Positions 37,726-47,322 of a DNA stretch of 64,000 nucleotides are shown in pieces. The DNA is from Alteromonadaceae bacterium BrNp21-10 (GTDB taxonomy: Bacteria; Pseudomonadota; Gammaproteobacteria; Enterobacterales; Alteromonadaceae). Below the pieces are notes generated by a model that was given only the letters and a program-made list of their open reading frames with translations, was not told the DNA's origin and ran no database searches. The stretch covers positions 124,001 to 188,000 of the forward strand of contig JAUHQD010000003.1 of the NCBI GenBank assembly GCA_030418115.1, in the 5' to 3' direction. The translations under genes and the position numbers were made by a program. The number at the start of each line of letters is the position of its first letter. Within the stretch, counting starts at the first letter, position 1.

Positions 37726-39364
37726 AAAATACAGTAATCTCTTTCTTGTGCTGGCGTTAAGTGCCTGCCAAACATCGGGGCCCACGGCGGTTCAAAAGTC
37801 GTTACAACAGGCGATTGACGAGCAACCCGCAAAAGCGCCTACAGCTCAAGCCTTGCAGTCTGTACCAGACAATGTGGCTAATGCGCTTACCGCCGAAATC
37901 CCTGACAATAGCAAAAGCCTTTATGGTGAACCCCGTTATGATGTCAACGCGATCAATGTGGCGGCTCAGCCGTTTTTTAGTGGCTTAGTAAAAGGTACGC
38001 CTTATAGCGTCGCTATTCACCCGCAGGTTCAAGGCAGTGTTTCTCTGGAACTAAAACAAGTCACTTTGACCGAGCTATTTACTATTGTCTCGGATATTTA
38101 TGGCTACGATATTCAAAAGAGTGGATCGGTGTATCGCATCTATCCTGCGGGTATGCGTACCGAAACTTTTTCCGTGAATTATTTATTGATGCAACGGGAT
38201 GGCCAGACGCGCTCTACTATTAGCTCTGGTGGTGTATCTCAAGAAGGCCGCGGAGGCAATAATAGTAATCAAAGCGATGGTACTCGCAGCGCATTGGGCG
38301 ATACATCTTCCGGTGGAGGAAGCCAATCAAATTCAAGTCAAAGTGGTAACGGCACTAATATTGTTACCCGTACGCAGACGGATTTCTGGGCACAGTTACA
38401 CGAAACATTACAAGTACTTATTGGCACCGAAAATGGCCGCAGCGTTGTCGTGTCACCCCAAGCTGGTTTAGTGACTGTGCGTGCATTACCCGATGAAATT
38501 CGTGGTATTAAGGCATTTCTAAAAACTTCAGAAGACCATGTGCAACGCCAAGTAGTGCTCGAAGCGCGAATTATTGAAGTTGAGCTGAATGATGAATTTC
38601 AGCAAGGTATCAACTGGCAACAAATAACCGCTAATGTGGGTACTACTGATTTCGCTTTTTCTTCATCAGGACAAGTGTCCGGTAACTCTATTTCTGCGGC
38701 CATTGGTGGCATAACAGGCTTATCTATTCTTAATAAAGATTTTTCTGGGGTGTTATCGTTATTATCCACGCAGGGTAATGTGCAAGTGCTGTCTAGTCCT
38801 CGAGTCACCGCATTAAACAATCAAAAAGCGGTTATTAAGGTGGGTAATGATGAGTACTTTGTTACCGAAGTGTCGAATCAAACCACAACAACTGCCGGTG
38901 CGACATCAACTAACCCTAGTATTGAGTTAACCCCGTTTTTCTCTGGTATTGCCTTAGATGTGACCCCGCAAATTGATAAAAACAATAATGTTTTACTGCA
39001 TGTACATCCCTCGGTTATTGATACTCAGGAGCAAGAAAAAGTCTTAACTATCAATCAAGAACGAATTGTTCTGCCATTAGCGCAAAGTAATATTCGTGAA
39101 TCCGACACAGTTATTCGTGCTCGCACTGGTGAAATAGTGGTGATTGGGGGTTTGATGCAAACCATTGTCAATGAGGTGGAGTCAAAAACGCCATTGTTAG
39201 GTGATATTCCATTTTTTGGCAATTTGTTTAAAAACAAGCGCAACAAAGAATATAAGAAAGAGTTGATTATTTTAATCAAACCAACTGTGGTGGGTGATGA
39301 TACGTGGACGGAGCAACTTAAAACCTCCCAACAACATATCCTTGACTGGACGAGTGCAGACTAG
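37706..39364 (+). CDS. mshL: MSHA secretin lipoprotein MshL
   Basis: The outer-membrane secretin pore through which the pilus passes, 552 residues. Lipobox LSAC (near residue 20) marks a lipoprotein. A periplasmic STN/N-domain region (about 75-150) is followed by a Ser/Gly/Asn-rich linker (165-215). The second N-domain and conserved secretin barrel follow (280-545, including VLEARIIEVELND and VLSSPRVTALNNQKAVIKVG). GEIVVIGGLMQ and TPLLGDIPFFGNLFK form the C-terminal signature. The start overlaps mshK by 20 nt; a second ATG three codons on is equally possible. Confidence 0.93.
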   Translation: MCPMCFKKYSNLFLVLALSACQTSGPTAVQKSLQQAIDEQPAKAPTAQALQSVPDNVANALTAEIPDNSKSLYGEPRYDVNAINVAAQPFFSGLVKGTPYSVAIHPQVQGSVSLELKQVTLTELFTIVSDIYGYDIQKSGSVYRIYPAGMRTETFSVNYLLMQRDGQTRSTISSGGVSQEGRGGNNSNQSDGTRSALGDTSSGGGSQSNSSQSGNGTNIVTRTQTDFWAQLHETLQVLIGTENGRSVVVSPQAGLVTVRALPDEIRGIKAFLKTSEDHVQRQVVLEARIIEVELNDEFQQGINWQQITANVGTTDFAFSSSGQVSGNSISAAIGGITGLSILNKDFSGVLSLLSTQGNVQVLSSPRVTALNNQKAVIKVGNDEYFVTEVSNQTTTTAGATSTNPSIELTPFFSGIALDVTPQIDKNNNVLLHVHPSVIDTQEQEKVLTINQERIVLPLAQSNIRESDTVIRARTGEIVVIGGLMQTIVNEVESKTPLLGDIPFFGNLFKNKRNKEYKKELIILIKPTVVGDDTWTEQLKTSQQHILDWTSAD

Positions 39365-39367
39365 CCT

Positions 39368-40285
39368 ATGTATTTGTACCACTTCGGCATAAGAGAGCTG
39401 CCATTCACTTTAACGCCTAACACTAGCTATTTTTACGGCTTGCCGAGTCATCGTCAGGCTTTGGAAGTGTTGTTGACGGCATTAAAGTCCGGTGAAGGCT
39501 TCATCAAAGTGACAGGCGAAGTTGGTACTGGTAAAACCTTATTATGTCGTAAGTTGCTCAACGAATTACCAGATCATTTTGTCGCGGCTTATATTCCCAA
39601 TCCTTATTTATCGCCGTCTGAATTGCGCCGTGCTGTGGCTAGTGAGTTAAATGTGGTACTCAGTGAAGATGCCGATCAACAAGAATTTACCCAGCGCATT
39701 CAAAAGAAAATTATTGAATATAATCAGGTGCATAAAGGTGTCGTGCTGATTGTTGATGAGGCTCAGGCGTTGCCTTTGGAAAGCCTGGAGGCCTTGCGTT
39801 TATTTACTAATTTGGAAACTGAATCCCGCAAGTTGTTGCAGGTGGTGTTATTTGGTCAACCCGAATTGGATGAAAAGTTATCCTTGCCGCAGTTGCGACA
39901 ATTCAAACAACGTATCACCTTTACCTATCAACTAGATGTGATGGATGAAGATCAAACCTTCCACTATGTGAAACATCGAATGACGGTGGCGGGCTATCGT
40001 GGTGCTGATGCATTTAGTCGTCGTCATTGTAAATTGTTGTATAAAGCCAGTAGAGGGACACCTCGGATTGTGAATGTGTTATGTCATAAATCCTTGATGT
40101 TAGCCTATGGCGAAGGTGGCAATATTATTGATAGAAAACATATAAAAATGGCGATTGCGGATACCGACTCTACCTACTCAATGGGATCGTTGTGGCCGTG
40201 GCTAGGATTATTGTTGCTAACCACTGCGATCGCGGCAGTGTCGTATTACTGGCATTTTGGACTTAATTGGCGGGCGTGGTTATGA
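39368..40285 (+). CDS. mshM: MSHA AAA ATPase MshM
   Basis: A 305-residue ExeA-like ATPase. Walker A GEVGTGKT near residue 50 and Walker B VLIVDEAQAL near 125 are followed by an AAA lid region (HRMTVAGYRGADAF). One C-terminal membrane helix lies at about 275-295. It opens with YLYHFGIRELPFTLTPNTSYFYGLPSH, typical of the family. The role is likely in secretin or peptidoglycan handling during pilus assembly. Its stop overlaps the mshN ATG (ATGA). Confidence 0.92.
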   Translation: MYLYHFGIRELPFTLTPNTSYFYGLPSHRQALEVLLTALKSGEGFIKVTGEVGTGKTLLCRKLLNELPDHFVAAYIPNPYLSPSELRRAVASELNVVLSEDADQQEFTQRIQKKIIEYNQVHKGVVLIVDEAQALPLESLEALRLFTNLETESRKLLQVVLFGQPELDEKLSLPQLRQFKQRITFTYQLDVMDEDQTFHYVKHRMTVAGYRGADAFSRRHCKLLYKASRGTPRIVNVLCHKSLMLAYGEGGNIIDRKHIKMAIADTDSTYSMGSLWPWLGLLLLTTAIAAVSYYWHFGLNWRAWL

Positions 40286-41364
40286 GCGTAGTGAATAAAA
40301 TGCTCAATGATCTAGAGCAGCGTCAAAATGTACCGGCGAGCAATGCGGTCTATAGTCCGCCGAAAGCTAATCATCGTCGTAAAATTTTACTAGTGCTATT
40401 GCTAGGATTATTAGTGGTAGGTATTTATGCCAGCTTTGAGTTGCTTGGGGTGATTAATGCCGAATCAGCGCCCGTGATGTCTGCTGTAGCCAGCCAGCCG
40501 AATACGCAACCAGCGGATCAGACTAATCCTGCACTGCCCGTCATCGCTACTGCAACAGTTATCGATGATCAGGCCGAAGACAATCAACTGCCGCAGTTGG
40601 TCGAACCTATATTAGTTGAAGAACTTATCGAATCTTCACCTGATGACGATATAGAAACCGATATTTTGCAGCATAACTCTACTATCGCTACCCAAGAATT
40701 AGCAGAATATGCGCAGCTTGATAATACAGATAATAACTCAGAACCTGAGGCTCAACCTTCTACATTCAGAATGACCGCTGTAGCGTTAACGGAAGAACAA
40801 TTAATTGAGGAGCTTAAACAGCATGTGCAAGCGGCTCTTGCTCAAGATGATAAGGGCTTAGCCATTAACAAACTGGGTGAGTTACTCAATAAAGTTCCTA
40901 CCCATAGTAAAGCGCGGCAAAAGCTGGCTAATTTACTGCATGCCCAAGGACGCCCCGCAGCTGCCGAGCAAGTATTGCGTGAGGGTTTGTTACTGAACCA
41001 TGAAGATAGCTATCAACGTTTAATGCTGGCGCGTTTACTGGTGGTAAAACAACAACCGCAAGCGGCCATGACGTTGTTGCAAGATCTTAAGCCTAGCTTG
41101 GAAGAACATGTTGATTATCATGTATTAATAGCGGAATTAGCACGTCAACTTGGTGATCATGAACTGGCGTTGCTGACCTATACTCACTTAGCGGGGTTCG
41201 CTCCCACTAATGCTCGTTGGTGGCTAGGGCAGGCGGTGAGTGCCGATCAGTTAGGTAAACTAGACAAGGCACTTATGGCGTACCAACAAGCGCTGGAATT
41301 ACAACAGTTAGACGAATCGGTTGTGCAATTTATTCGTCAGCGCTTACAAGTATTAGGGGGATAG
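40282..41364 (+). CDS. mshN: MSHA biogenesis protein MshN (TPR)
   Basis: A 360-residue bitopic protein. The conserved start MSVVNKMLNDLEQRQ is followed by one membrane helix (about 38-58), an acidic Asn/Pro-rich linker (65-165) and a periplasmic array of TPR helices (175-360). The TPR region suggests a scaffold for pilus assembly. The start is at the ATGA overlap with mshM; a TTG five codons earlier is in frame but unlikely. Confidence 0.85.
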   Translation: MSVVNKMLNDLEQRQNVPASNAVYSPPKANHRRKILLVLLLGLLVVGIYASFELLGVINAESAPVMSAVASQPNTQPADQTNPALPVIATATVIDDQAEDNQLPQLVEPILVEELIESSPDDDIETDILQHNSTIATQELAEYAQLDNTDNNSEPEAQPSTFRMTAVALTEEQLIEELKQHVQAALAQDDKGLAINKLGELLNKVPTHSKARQKLANLLHAQGRPAAAEQVLREGLLLNHEDSYQRLMLARLLVVKQQPQAAMTLLQDLKPSLEEHVDYHVLIAELARQLGDHELALLTYTHLAGFAPTNARWWLGQAVSADQLGKLDKALMAYQQALELQQLDESVVQFIRQRLQVLGG

Positions 41365-41365
41365 T

Positions 41366-43144
41366 ATGCAGCAACCTCGTTTACGTATGCGCTTAGGTGA
41401 TTTATTGGTTCATGAGAATGTGATCAATGATGAGCAGTTACAGCAAGCCTTAAGTGCCCAAAAGAATTCCGGGCGTAAGCTGGGCACCACACTTATCGAT
41501 TTAGGCTTAGTATCAGAACACAATTTGTTAGCGTTTTTGGCGCAACAATTAAATGTGCCAATGATGGATATTGGTGCAATACGTTTAGAAGCCGACACCG
41601 TTAACCTTATTCCTGAAATGCAGGCCCGTCGTTACCGGGCGCTGGCTATCGAAGAAACAGACGGTCATATTGTTGTTGGCATGAGTGACCCCGCTGATTT
41701 AGCTGCATTGGATGCCTTGGCGGCCACCTTACCTAAACCAATTAAGGTAGCGGTAGTCAAAGAGTCACAATTGTTGGAGGCCTTTGACAATCATTATCGC
41801 CGAACCGAAGAAATCGCCTCATTTGCCCAAGAGTTAGCGTCAGAATATAAAGATGAAGTTGAATTTGATTTTATGTCCGGCGTCAGTGGTGAAGAAGACA
41901 CCGCCGTAGCGCGTTTACTGCAATCCATTTTTGAAGATGCAGTGCAGTTGCAGGCGTCTGATATTCATATTGAGCCGGATGTCGGCATGTTGCGTATACG
42001 CCAGCGTATCGATGGTGTGTTGCAAGAGAATATTATTCGCGAACGTAATATCGCGGCGGCATTGGTGTTACGTTTGAAGTTAATGTCGGGTTTGGATATT
42101 TCCGAAAAACGTTTACCCCAAGATGGCCGCACTAGCATTAAAGTACAAGGTCATACTATTGATGTACGGTTATCGACTATGCCGGTACAAAATGGTGAAT
42201 CCGTGGTAATGCGTTTACTTGATCAGTCCGCGGGTTTACTTGAGTTAGAGCAAGTGGGAATGCCAGCCGCTATTTTGGCGCGTTTTCGCACTTTGCTTAA
42301 ACGTCCTCACGGCATGATTTTAGTTACCGGGCCTACTGGCTCAGGTAAAACTACTACCCTTTACGCTGGTTTAGCGGAATTGAATAAGCCAGGGGTGAAA
42401 ATCATTACCATTGAAGATCCGGTGGAATATCGCTTACCGCGTATTAATCAGGTGCAAACCTACAATCGCATCGGTTTAGATTTTGCTAATGTTTTACGTA
42501 CTTCGTTGCGCCAAGATCCCGATATCATCATGGTTGGTGAAATGCGAGATAATGAAACCGTCGAAATCGGTTTGCGTGGCGCCTTAACGGGTCACTTAGT
42601 GTTGTCGACCTTACATACTAATGATGCCATTAGCAGTGCAGTGCGGCTGTTAGATATGGGTGCACCCGGTTACTTGGTGGCAACGTCATTGCGGGCCATC
42701 CTTGCCCAGCGCTTAATTCGTAAAATTTGTGAAAATTGCAAAACCGATTACACACTCGCCGCCGACGAAAGGTTTTGGATGCAAAATATTAGCCCTGCTG
42801 CGGGCGATATACATTTTAAAGTCGGTCGTGGTTGTCAAACTTGCAACAATACCGGCTACAAAGGGCGTATCGGCGTGTTTGAATTGCTGGAAATGACTGA
42901 GCCGATGATGGATGCGTTGAAGCGCTCGGACACTTCAGCATTTAGCGATGCCGCTAAAGCCAATAAAAATTACATTAATTTGGCAAAAGCCGCCCTTGAG
43001 TATGCCGAGAAAGGTGTGACGACGGTGGATGAAATTCTGCGTTTGGTGGAAATGGTGGCAGATAGTTCCGACGAACTTACGCCAACAACCGATGCCAATA
43101 CCGATATTAAAGGCGCTAGTGGCCTGACGTTGGAGTTGGAATAA
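41366..43144 (+). CDS. mshE: MSHA pilus extension ATPase MshE with MshEN domain
   Basis: The cytoplasmic GspE/PilB-type hexameric ATPase that drives pilus extension, 592 residues. The N-terminal MshEN domain contains the paired 24-residue c-di-GMP-binding motifs (RLGDLLVHE... at residues 7-30 and KLGTTLIDLGLVSE... at 34-57). The ATPase part has Walker A GPTGSGKTTT near 322, the Asp box IITIEDPVEY, Walker B DPDIIMVGEMRD and a His box TGHLVLSTLHTND. A CENC...CQTC tetracysteine zinc site lies near 450-490. GGGGG precedes the start. Confidence 0.95.
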   Translation: MQQPRLRMRLGDLLVHENVINDEQLQQALSAQKNSGRKLGTTLIDLGLVSEHNLLAFLAQQLNVPMMDIGAIRLEADTVNLIPEMQARRYRALAIEETDGHIVVGMSDPADLAALDALAATLPKPIKVAVVKESQLLEAFDNHYRRTEEIASFAQELASEYKDEVEFDFMSGVSGEEDTAVARLLQSIFEDAVQLQASDIHIEPDVGMLRIRQRIDGVLQENIIRERNIAAALVLRLKLMSGLDISEKRLPQDGRTSIKVQGHTIDVRLSTMPVQNGESVVMRLLDQSAGLLELEQVGMPAAILARFRTLLKRPHGMILVTGPTGSGKTTTLYAGLAELNKPGVKIITIEDPVEYRLPRINQVQTYNRIGLDFANVLRTSLRQDPDIIMVGEMRDNETVEIGLRGALTGHLVLSTLHTNDAISSAVRLLDMGAPGYLVATSLRAILAQRLIRKICENCKTDYTLAADERFWMQNISPAAGDIHFKVGRGCQTCNNTGYKGRIGVFELLEMTEPMMDALKRSDTSAFSDAAKANKNYINLAKAALEYAEKGVTTVDEILRLVEMVADSSDELTPTTDANTDIKGASGLTLELE

Positions 43145-43147
43145 GTC

Positions 43148-44374
43148 ATGGCATTGTTTAGCTATACCGCCAGAAGCCAAGATGGTGCTTTAGATAAGGG
43201 CCACGTTGACGCATTTGATGAAGCTGCGGTTGTCGATATTTTATTACGTCGTCAGGCTATTCCCATTAGTATTAGTCCCTCAGTGAAAACTATTGATGGA
43301 AATCTTGCCACAATGTCGTTGTTTACACCTAAGGTGACACTCGATGAATTGGTGATTTTTTCGCGGCAAATGTATTCTTTGAGTAAATCAGGAATCCCGA
43401 TTTTACGTGCGATTAATGGGTTAGCTGAAAGCAGTAGTTCCAAATTGATGACCAAAACGTTGTTGAGCGTGGCTGAACAATTAGAGCGCGGTCGTTCCAT
43501 TTCTAGTGCGATGCATAGTCATCCTAAAATATTTAATCAGCTGTATGTAAGCATTGTGCATGTGGGCGAGAATACCGGTAAGTTAGATGAAGTATTTTTA
43601 CAGTTAGCCACGTATTTAGAGCGCGAACAAGAAACTCGCAAGCAAATCAAAGCCGCCGTACGTTATCCAACCTTTGTCATCGCGGCGTTAGTTATCGCTA
43701 TGGTGATACTGAATATCTGGGTGATCCCCATTTTTGCTGGCATGTTTATAAAGTTGGGCGCTAATCTCCCCTTCATGACCAAGTTGTTAATGGCGAGCTC
43801 GGATCTATTTGTAACCCAGTGGCCGTATATGCTGGTGGTTACCATTGCTAGTGTCTGGGGTTTGAAACGTTATATTGCCACCGATCGAGGCTGTTATAAC
43901 TGGGACAAATTAAAGCTGAACTTACCCATAGTCGGTGACATTGTTGAGCGCTCTTTGTTGTCTCGTTATGCTCGTAGTTTTTCGATGATGCTTTCTTCCG
44001 GCGTGCCCCTTACAACGTCTTTAAATTTAGTGGCTGATGCCGTCGATAATCGTTATATGGGCCAGCGCATTGTCGATATGCGTCGTAATATTGAAAAAGG
44101 TGACAGTTTATTACGTGCCTCTTCTCATTCTGAACTGTTTACACCGTTGGTATTGCAAATGGTCAGTGTGGGTGAAGAAACCGGTCGAGTAGATGAACTA
44201 TTAGGTGACGTTGCTGAATATTATGAGCGTGAAGTTGATTACGATATTAAAAACTTAACCTCTAAAATTGAGCCTATTTTGATTGTGTTTGTAGCGATTA
44301 TGGTATTGATTCTGGCGTTGGGTATCTTTACTCCAATGTGGGAAATGGCCAGTGCTTACAAGGGGGCTTCATGA
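43148..44374 (+). CDS. mshG: MSHA inner-membrane platform protein MshG
   Basis: A 408-residue GspF/PilC-type platform protein. Two homologous cytoplasmic helical domains (about 70-190 and 270-390, each with the VGE.TG.LDE-like signature VGENTGKLDEVF and VGEETGRVDELL) alternate with three membrane helices. It anchors the MshE ATPase. It follows mshE by 3 nt, and mshF overlaps its stop (ATGA). Confidence 0.93.
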   Translation: MALFSYTARSQDGALDKGHVDAFDEAAVVDILLRRQAIPISISPSVKTIDGNLATMSLFTPKVTLDELVIFSRQMYSLSKSGIPILRAINGLAESSSSKLMTKTLLSVAEQLERGRSISSAMHSHPKIFNQLYVSIVHVGENTGKLDEVFLQLATYLEREQETRKQIKAAVRYPTFVIAALVIAMVILNIWVIPIFAGMFIKLGANLPFMTKLLMASSDLFVTQWPYMLVVTIASVWGLKRYIATDRGCYNWDKLKLNLPIVGDIVERSLLSRYARSFSMMLSSGVPLTTSLNLVADAVDNRYMGQRIVDMRRNIEKGDSLLRASSHSELFTPLVLQMVSVGEETGRVDELLGDVAEYYEREVDYDIKNLTSKIEPILIVFVAIMVLILALGIFTPMWEMASAYKGAS

Positions 44375-44883
44375 GTGGCCAACAAGTAAGTGAGCATCGT
44401 TTTCGTAGTATTTTTGTCAATATTATAATTGTGCTAACTGTATTGGTATTGATGGCCACTGCGATCAGCATGGTCTACCACAGTGAACCGGATATTAAGA
44501 AATTAGCATTACGTAATTTAGCCGACGGGTTTTCTAAAAGTGTGATTAATGCGCACTGGCAATGGCGCGCCGAGGGTCGACCGATTCGCATACTGCAAAT
44601 TCAATATGATGTAGAAGGTAATGAACGTAATCGTACCGCGATCCCGATGAGCCATCTGGGCTGGCCATTGGTGACACCTACTAAGCAAGGGTGTGAAAAA
44701 CTATGGGGTGCGGTGCTGGATATACCAATGGAAGTCAATCGTTTCCAAGTGCGAGCCGATTTTTATGATGGTGTAAAAAACAGTGATAATGCACTGGATT
44801 CACGCTGTCGTTTTAGCTTATCCACTGGGCCTTACTTTGAATATAAAGTTTATACCGGTGAAGTATTAACCACTAACGTATAG
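44371..44883 (+). CDS. mshF: MSHA biogenesis protein MshF
   Basis: A 170-residue bitopic protein with a cytoplasmic N-terminus, one helix (about 14-36) and a periplasmic domain. It has no prepilin cleavage motif. The assignment rests on position between mshG and mshB and on size; family similarity is otherwise low. Start: AGGGGG lies about 4 nt before the ATG, which overlaps the mshG stop; a GTG eleven codons earlier is in frame. Confidence 0.75.
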   Translation: MSGQQVSEHRFRSIFVNIIIVLTVLVLMATAISMVYHSEPDIKKLALRNLADGFSKSVINAHWQWRAEGRPIRILQIQYDVEGNERNRTAIPMSHLGWPLVTPTKQGCEKLWGAVLDIPMEVNRFQVRADFYDGVKNSDNALDSRCRFSLSTGPYFEYKVYTGEVLTTNV

Positions 44884-44912
44884 TGTCTGTTGACGCTAAA
44901 GGAGATATCAGA

Positions 44913-45503
44913 ATGGCAGCCAGTAAGCAAAAAGGTTTTACCTTAATTGAATTGGTTATTGTGGTTGTGATTTTGGGTTTGCTTGCAGCAACTGCATTGC
45001 CAAGGTTGCTGGATGTGACCGAAAAAGCCGAAGATGCCGCTGTTGAAGGGGTGGTCGGCGGATTTGCTACTGCGGTTGGTTTGGTCCGTGCGCAGTGGGA
45101 AATAGAAGGGCGACCTAAAGAAAATGTGGGCACCAATATTACCCGAGTGACCATTGATAGTATTGAAGTGGGGGTTGATAAAGATACTGGTTACCCTACT
45201 GGCTTAGATATTAATTCTACCGAAGATATAGCTATTAATGCCAATGATTGTCAGGCGATATTTAGTTTGATCATGCAAAGCGCCCCAACGATTACCAACG
45301 ACTGGAATAATCGCCCTTTTGAAAATCAGCGATATTTCACCAATGTTAATACCGGCAGTGCTAGCGGTGGTAATGATTTGTGTTATTACTACTTAACACA
45401 AACCATAAGAAATCAGCAGACCGAGCCAACAGATAATTTAGTCGGTAACGGCTTTTATTACGACCCCCGTATAGGGCAAGTATTTTTCTTTAGTAATAAC
45501 TAA
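44913..45503 (+). CDS. mshB: MSHA minor pilin MshB
   Basis: A type IV prepilin of 196 residues. The leader MAASKQKG is cleaved before FTLIE (Glu+5 present), followed by the hydrophobic N-terminal helix and a globular domain. GGAG lies about 8 nt upstream of this ATG, so a GTG thirty nucleotides earlier is rejected. In Vibrio cholerae the structural operon begins at mshB with its own promoter. Here only 29 nt separate mshF and mshB, so such a promoter would lie inside mshF. Confidence 0.85.
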   Translation: MAASKQKGFTLIELVIVVVILGLLAATALPRLLDVTEKAEDAAVEGVVGGFATAVGLVRAQWEIEGRPKENVGTNITRVTIDSIEVGVDKDTGYPTGLDINSTEDIAINANDCQAIFSLIMQSAPTITNDWNNRPFENQRYFTNVNTGSASGGNDLCYYYLTQTIRNQQTEPTDNLVGNGFYYDPRIGQVFFFSNN

Positions 45504-45590
45504 TGTAAGTTAAGTGAAAATAACGGTAGAGCAGGATTTTTACTGATAATTTTAAATGGATCAAGATGTTAACTTTTAAGGAATAACAAC

Positions 45591-46103
45591 ATGAAACAAC
45601 GCGGTTTTACATTAATAGAACTGATCATAGTGATCGTTATTTTGGGAATTTTGGCCGTTACTGCAGCTCCAAAATTTATTGATATTCAATCTGATGCAAA
45701 AGCTTCTACTTTGCAAGGGGTTAAAGCCTCATTGCAAACTGGTGCGCAGCTAGTGTACGCCAAGTCAGCTATTGCTGGAGAGCAAAAAATTGGAAATGGC
45801 ACGGGAGCGGCGGCAGATTCTCAGGTTGTTGTTAACAACGTGACGATAGAAACCGATTTCGGTTATCCAGATGCTGAATTAATGACAACGGCAATGTTAA
45901 ATGGTTTTGTTGATTTAGCAGCAACAGACTGGACCTTAACGGTTGGTGCTGCCTCGGCAACCACACCTGCTGTTGGAGCCTTTGGTATCTCACCAGGTAC
46001 AGCTACATATGATTATTCTTCCGATACTTGCCATGTTATTTATGTAGAAGCTGCAAATGCAGATACACCACCTGTTGTATCTGTTGTAGATACGGGTTGC
46101 TAA
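45591..46103 (+). CDS. mshA: MSHA major pilin MshA
   Basis: A type IVa prepilin of 170 residues with a very short leader (MKQRG) cleaved before FTLIELIIVIVILG. The mature protein has the MshA-type opening TAAPKFIDIQSDAKASTLQGVKASL and two C-terminal Cys (DTCHVIY and the terminal Cys) that should form the D-region disulfide. It is flanked by larger gaps (87 nt before, 111 nt after) than its neighbours, consistent with separate high expression. I could not identify a convincing terminator or promoter in those gaps. AAGGA lies about 8 nt before the start. Confidence 0.93.
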   Translation: MKQRGFTLIELIIVIVILGILAVTAAPKFIDIQSDAKASTLQGVKASLQTGAQLVYAKSAIAGEQKIGNGTGAAADSQVVVNNVTIETDFGYPDAELMTTAMLNGFVDLAATDWTLTVGAASATTPAVGAFGISPGTATYDYSSDTCHVIYVEAANADTPPVVSVVDTGC

Positions 46104-46214
46104 TTACGAGCTTTAATAACGGGGCTCAAATTTAAACTGGGGTATATCCGGTTTTGTTAAGATGCGGTAACAGATTGCAGGGCATGGGTTTGATTTTATG
46201 ATGATACAAAGGTC

Positions 46215-46769
46215 ATGAACAAAATAATCATTGTCAGCACTTTACCGCGCTCCCGTGGTTTTACCCTGATCGAGTTGCTTACGGTTATTGTTATTCTCGG
46301 CACATTGTCGGTGGTTGCAGTCAGCCGTTTTCAGGGCAAAGATGGATTTGCTGAATTTGGTTGGCAAAAGCGGCTTATTTCTGCGCTGCGAAATGTCCAA
46401 CAACTAGCAATGCAGGATACCCGTGCGCTAGATGGCGCCGGAGCTCCGCTTTGTCATCAGTTGGTGTTTGATACAGCTAATGTCCGCTTTGGTGTGCCGA
46501 CAGATGCTGACAGTTGTAGCACAACTATTAATATCGCTGGTCCGAGTTTTTTATCTTCAGGCAGTGGATTGGTCGATGACAATGTACAACTTGCCGCTGT
46601 TGATAATAGCCTTGGCATTATTAACCTGATTGGCTTTAATGGTTTGGGGCAACCAGTCGATTCAACCGGTGACAGGATCTGCACTACTGGCTGCCAGATA
46701 TCCTTTAGCAACAGTGCCGTTGCCAAAGTTTGCATCGAATCTGAAGGTTATATCCGTGCCTGCCTATAA
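46215..46769 (+). CDS. mshC: MSHA minor pilin MshC
   Basis: A 184-residue pseudopilin with leader MNKIIIVSTLPRSRG and cleavage before FTLIELLTVIVILGTLSVVAVSRF. The C-terminal part contains two disulfide-capable Cys pairs (about 80-100 and 155-183). AAAGG is 4 nt upstream of the ATG. The end overlaps the proposed mshD start. Confidence 0.87.
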   Translation: MNKIIIVSTLPRSRGFTLIELLTVIVILGTLSVVAVSRFQGKDGFAEFGWQKRLISALRNVQQLAMQDTRALDGAGAPLCHQLVFDTANVRFGVPTDADSCSTTINIAGPSFLSSGSGLVDDNVQLAAVDNSLGIINLIGFNGLGQPVDSTGDRICTTGCQISFSNSAVAKVCIESEGYIRACL

Positions 46770-47322
46770 GTTATCCAACGGCCCTACCCAGCAAAGCGGC
46801 TTTAATTTAATTGAGCTGGTAATAGGTATTGTGGTGTTGAGTATTGCCTTGGTGATAATTCTTAACCTTATCGTACCTCAAGCTCGTCGCAGTATTGACC
46901 CCATATTTCAGGTGCGCGCAGCCGAGTTGGCCGAATCCATGCTTAACGAAATTACCGGCAAAGCTTTTGATGAACAATCAAATAAAGCCGGTGGCCAATT
47001 ACGTTGTGGTGAAGCCGTTAGTAATCCTTGCACCGATCCTGAGGATCTAGGTCGTGATATTGATCCCAGTGGCGACTTCGAAACTCGTTCCCAGTTTGAT
47101 GATGTGGACGACTATCACAATCTGAACATTATCGCCAAATCACAAGGACCTGATTTAACTGCGCTGTATAACGGTTTTAGTGTGGCAGTCAGGGTGTTTT
47201 ATGATGGTGATCTGGACGGCGTTGATGATGGAGTGGTTAGTAATAGTAAATTGATTGAAGTAATTATCACCACGCCCAACGATGATAGCTTACGTTTTAC
47301 CAGTTTTAGGTCGAACTACTGA
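46756..47322 (+). CDS. mshD: MSHA minor pilin MshD
   Basis: A 188-residue minor pilin. I place the start at a GTG inside the end of mshC (14-nt overlap) because AAGG lies 8 nt upstream. This gives a normal 15-residue prepilin leader (MPAYKLSNGPTQQSG) before FNLIELVIGIVVLS. The longest frame starts 126 nt earlier and would bury the prepilin motif at residue 58. Asn replaces the usual Thr at +2, while Glu+5 is kept. Confidence 0.83.
   Translation: MPAYKLSNGPTQQSGFNLIELVIGIVVLSIALVIILNLIVPQARRSIDPIFQVRAAELAESMLNEITGKAFDEQSNKAGGQLRCGEAVSNPCTDPEDLGRDIDPSGDFETRSQFDDVDDYHNLNIIAKSQGPDLTALYNGFSVAVRVFYDGDLDGVDDGVVSNSKLIEVIITTPNDDSLRFTSFRSNY

Noticed and set aside
46104-46214. Terminator after mshA
   Set aside because: Only a 4-bp GAGC/GCTC pairing without a T tract was found, too weak to call.
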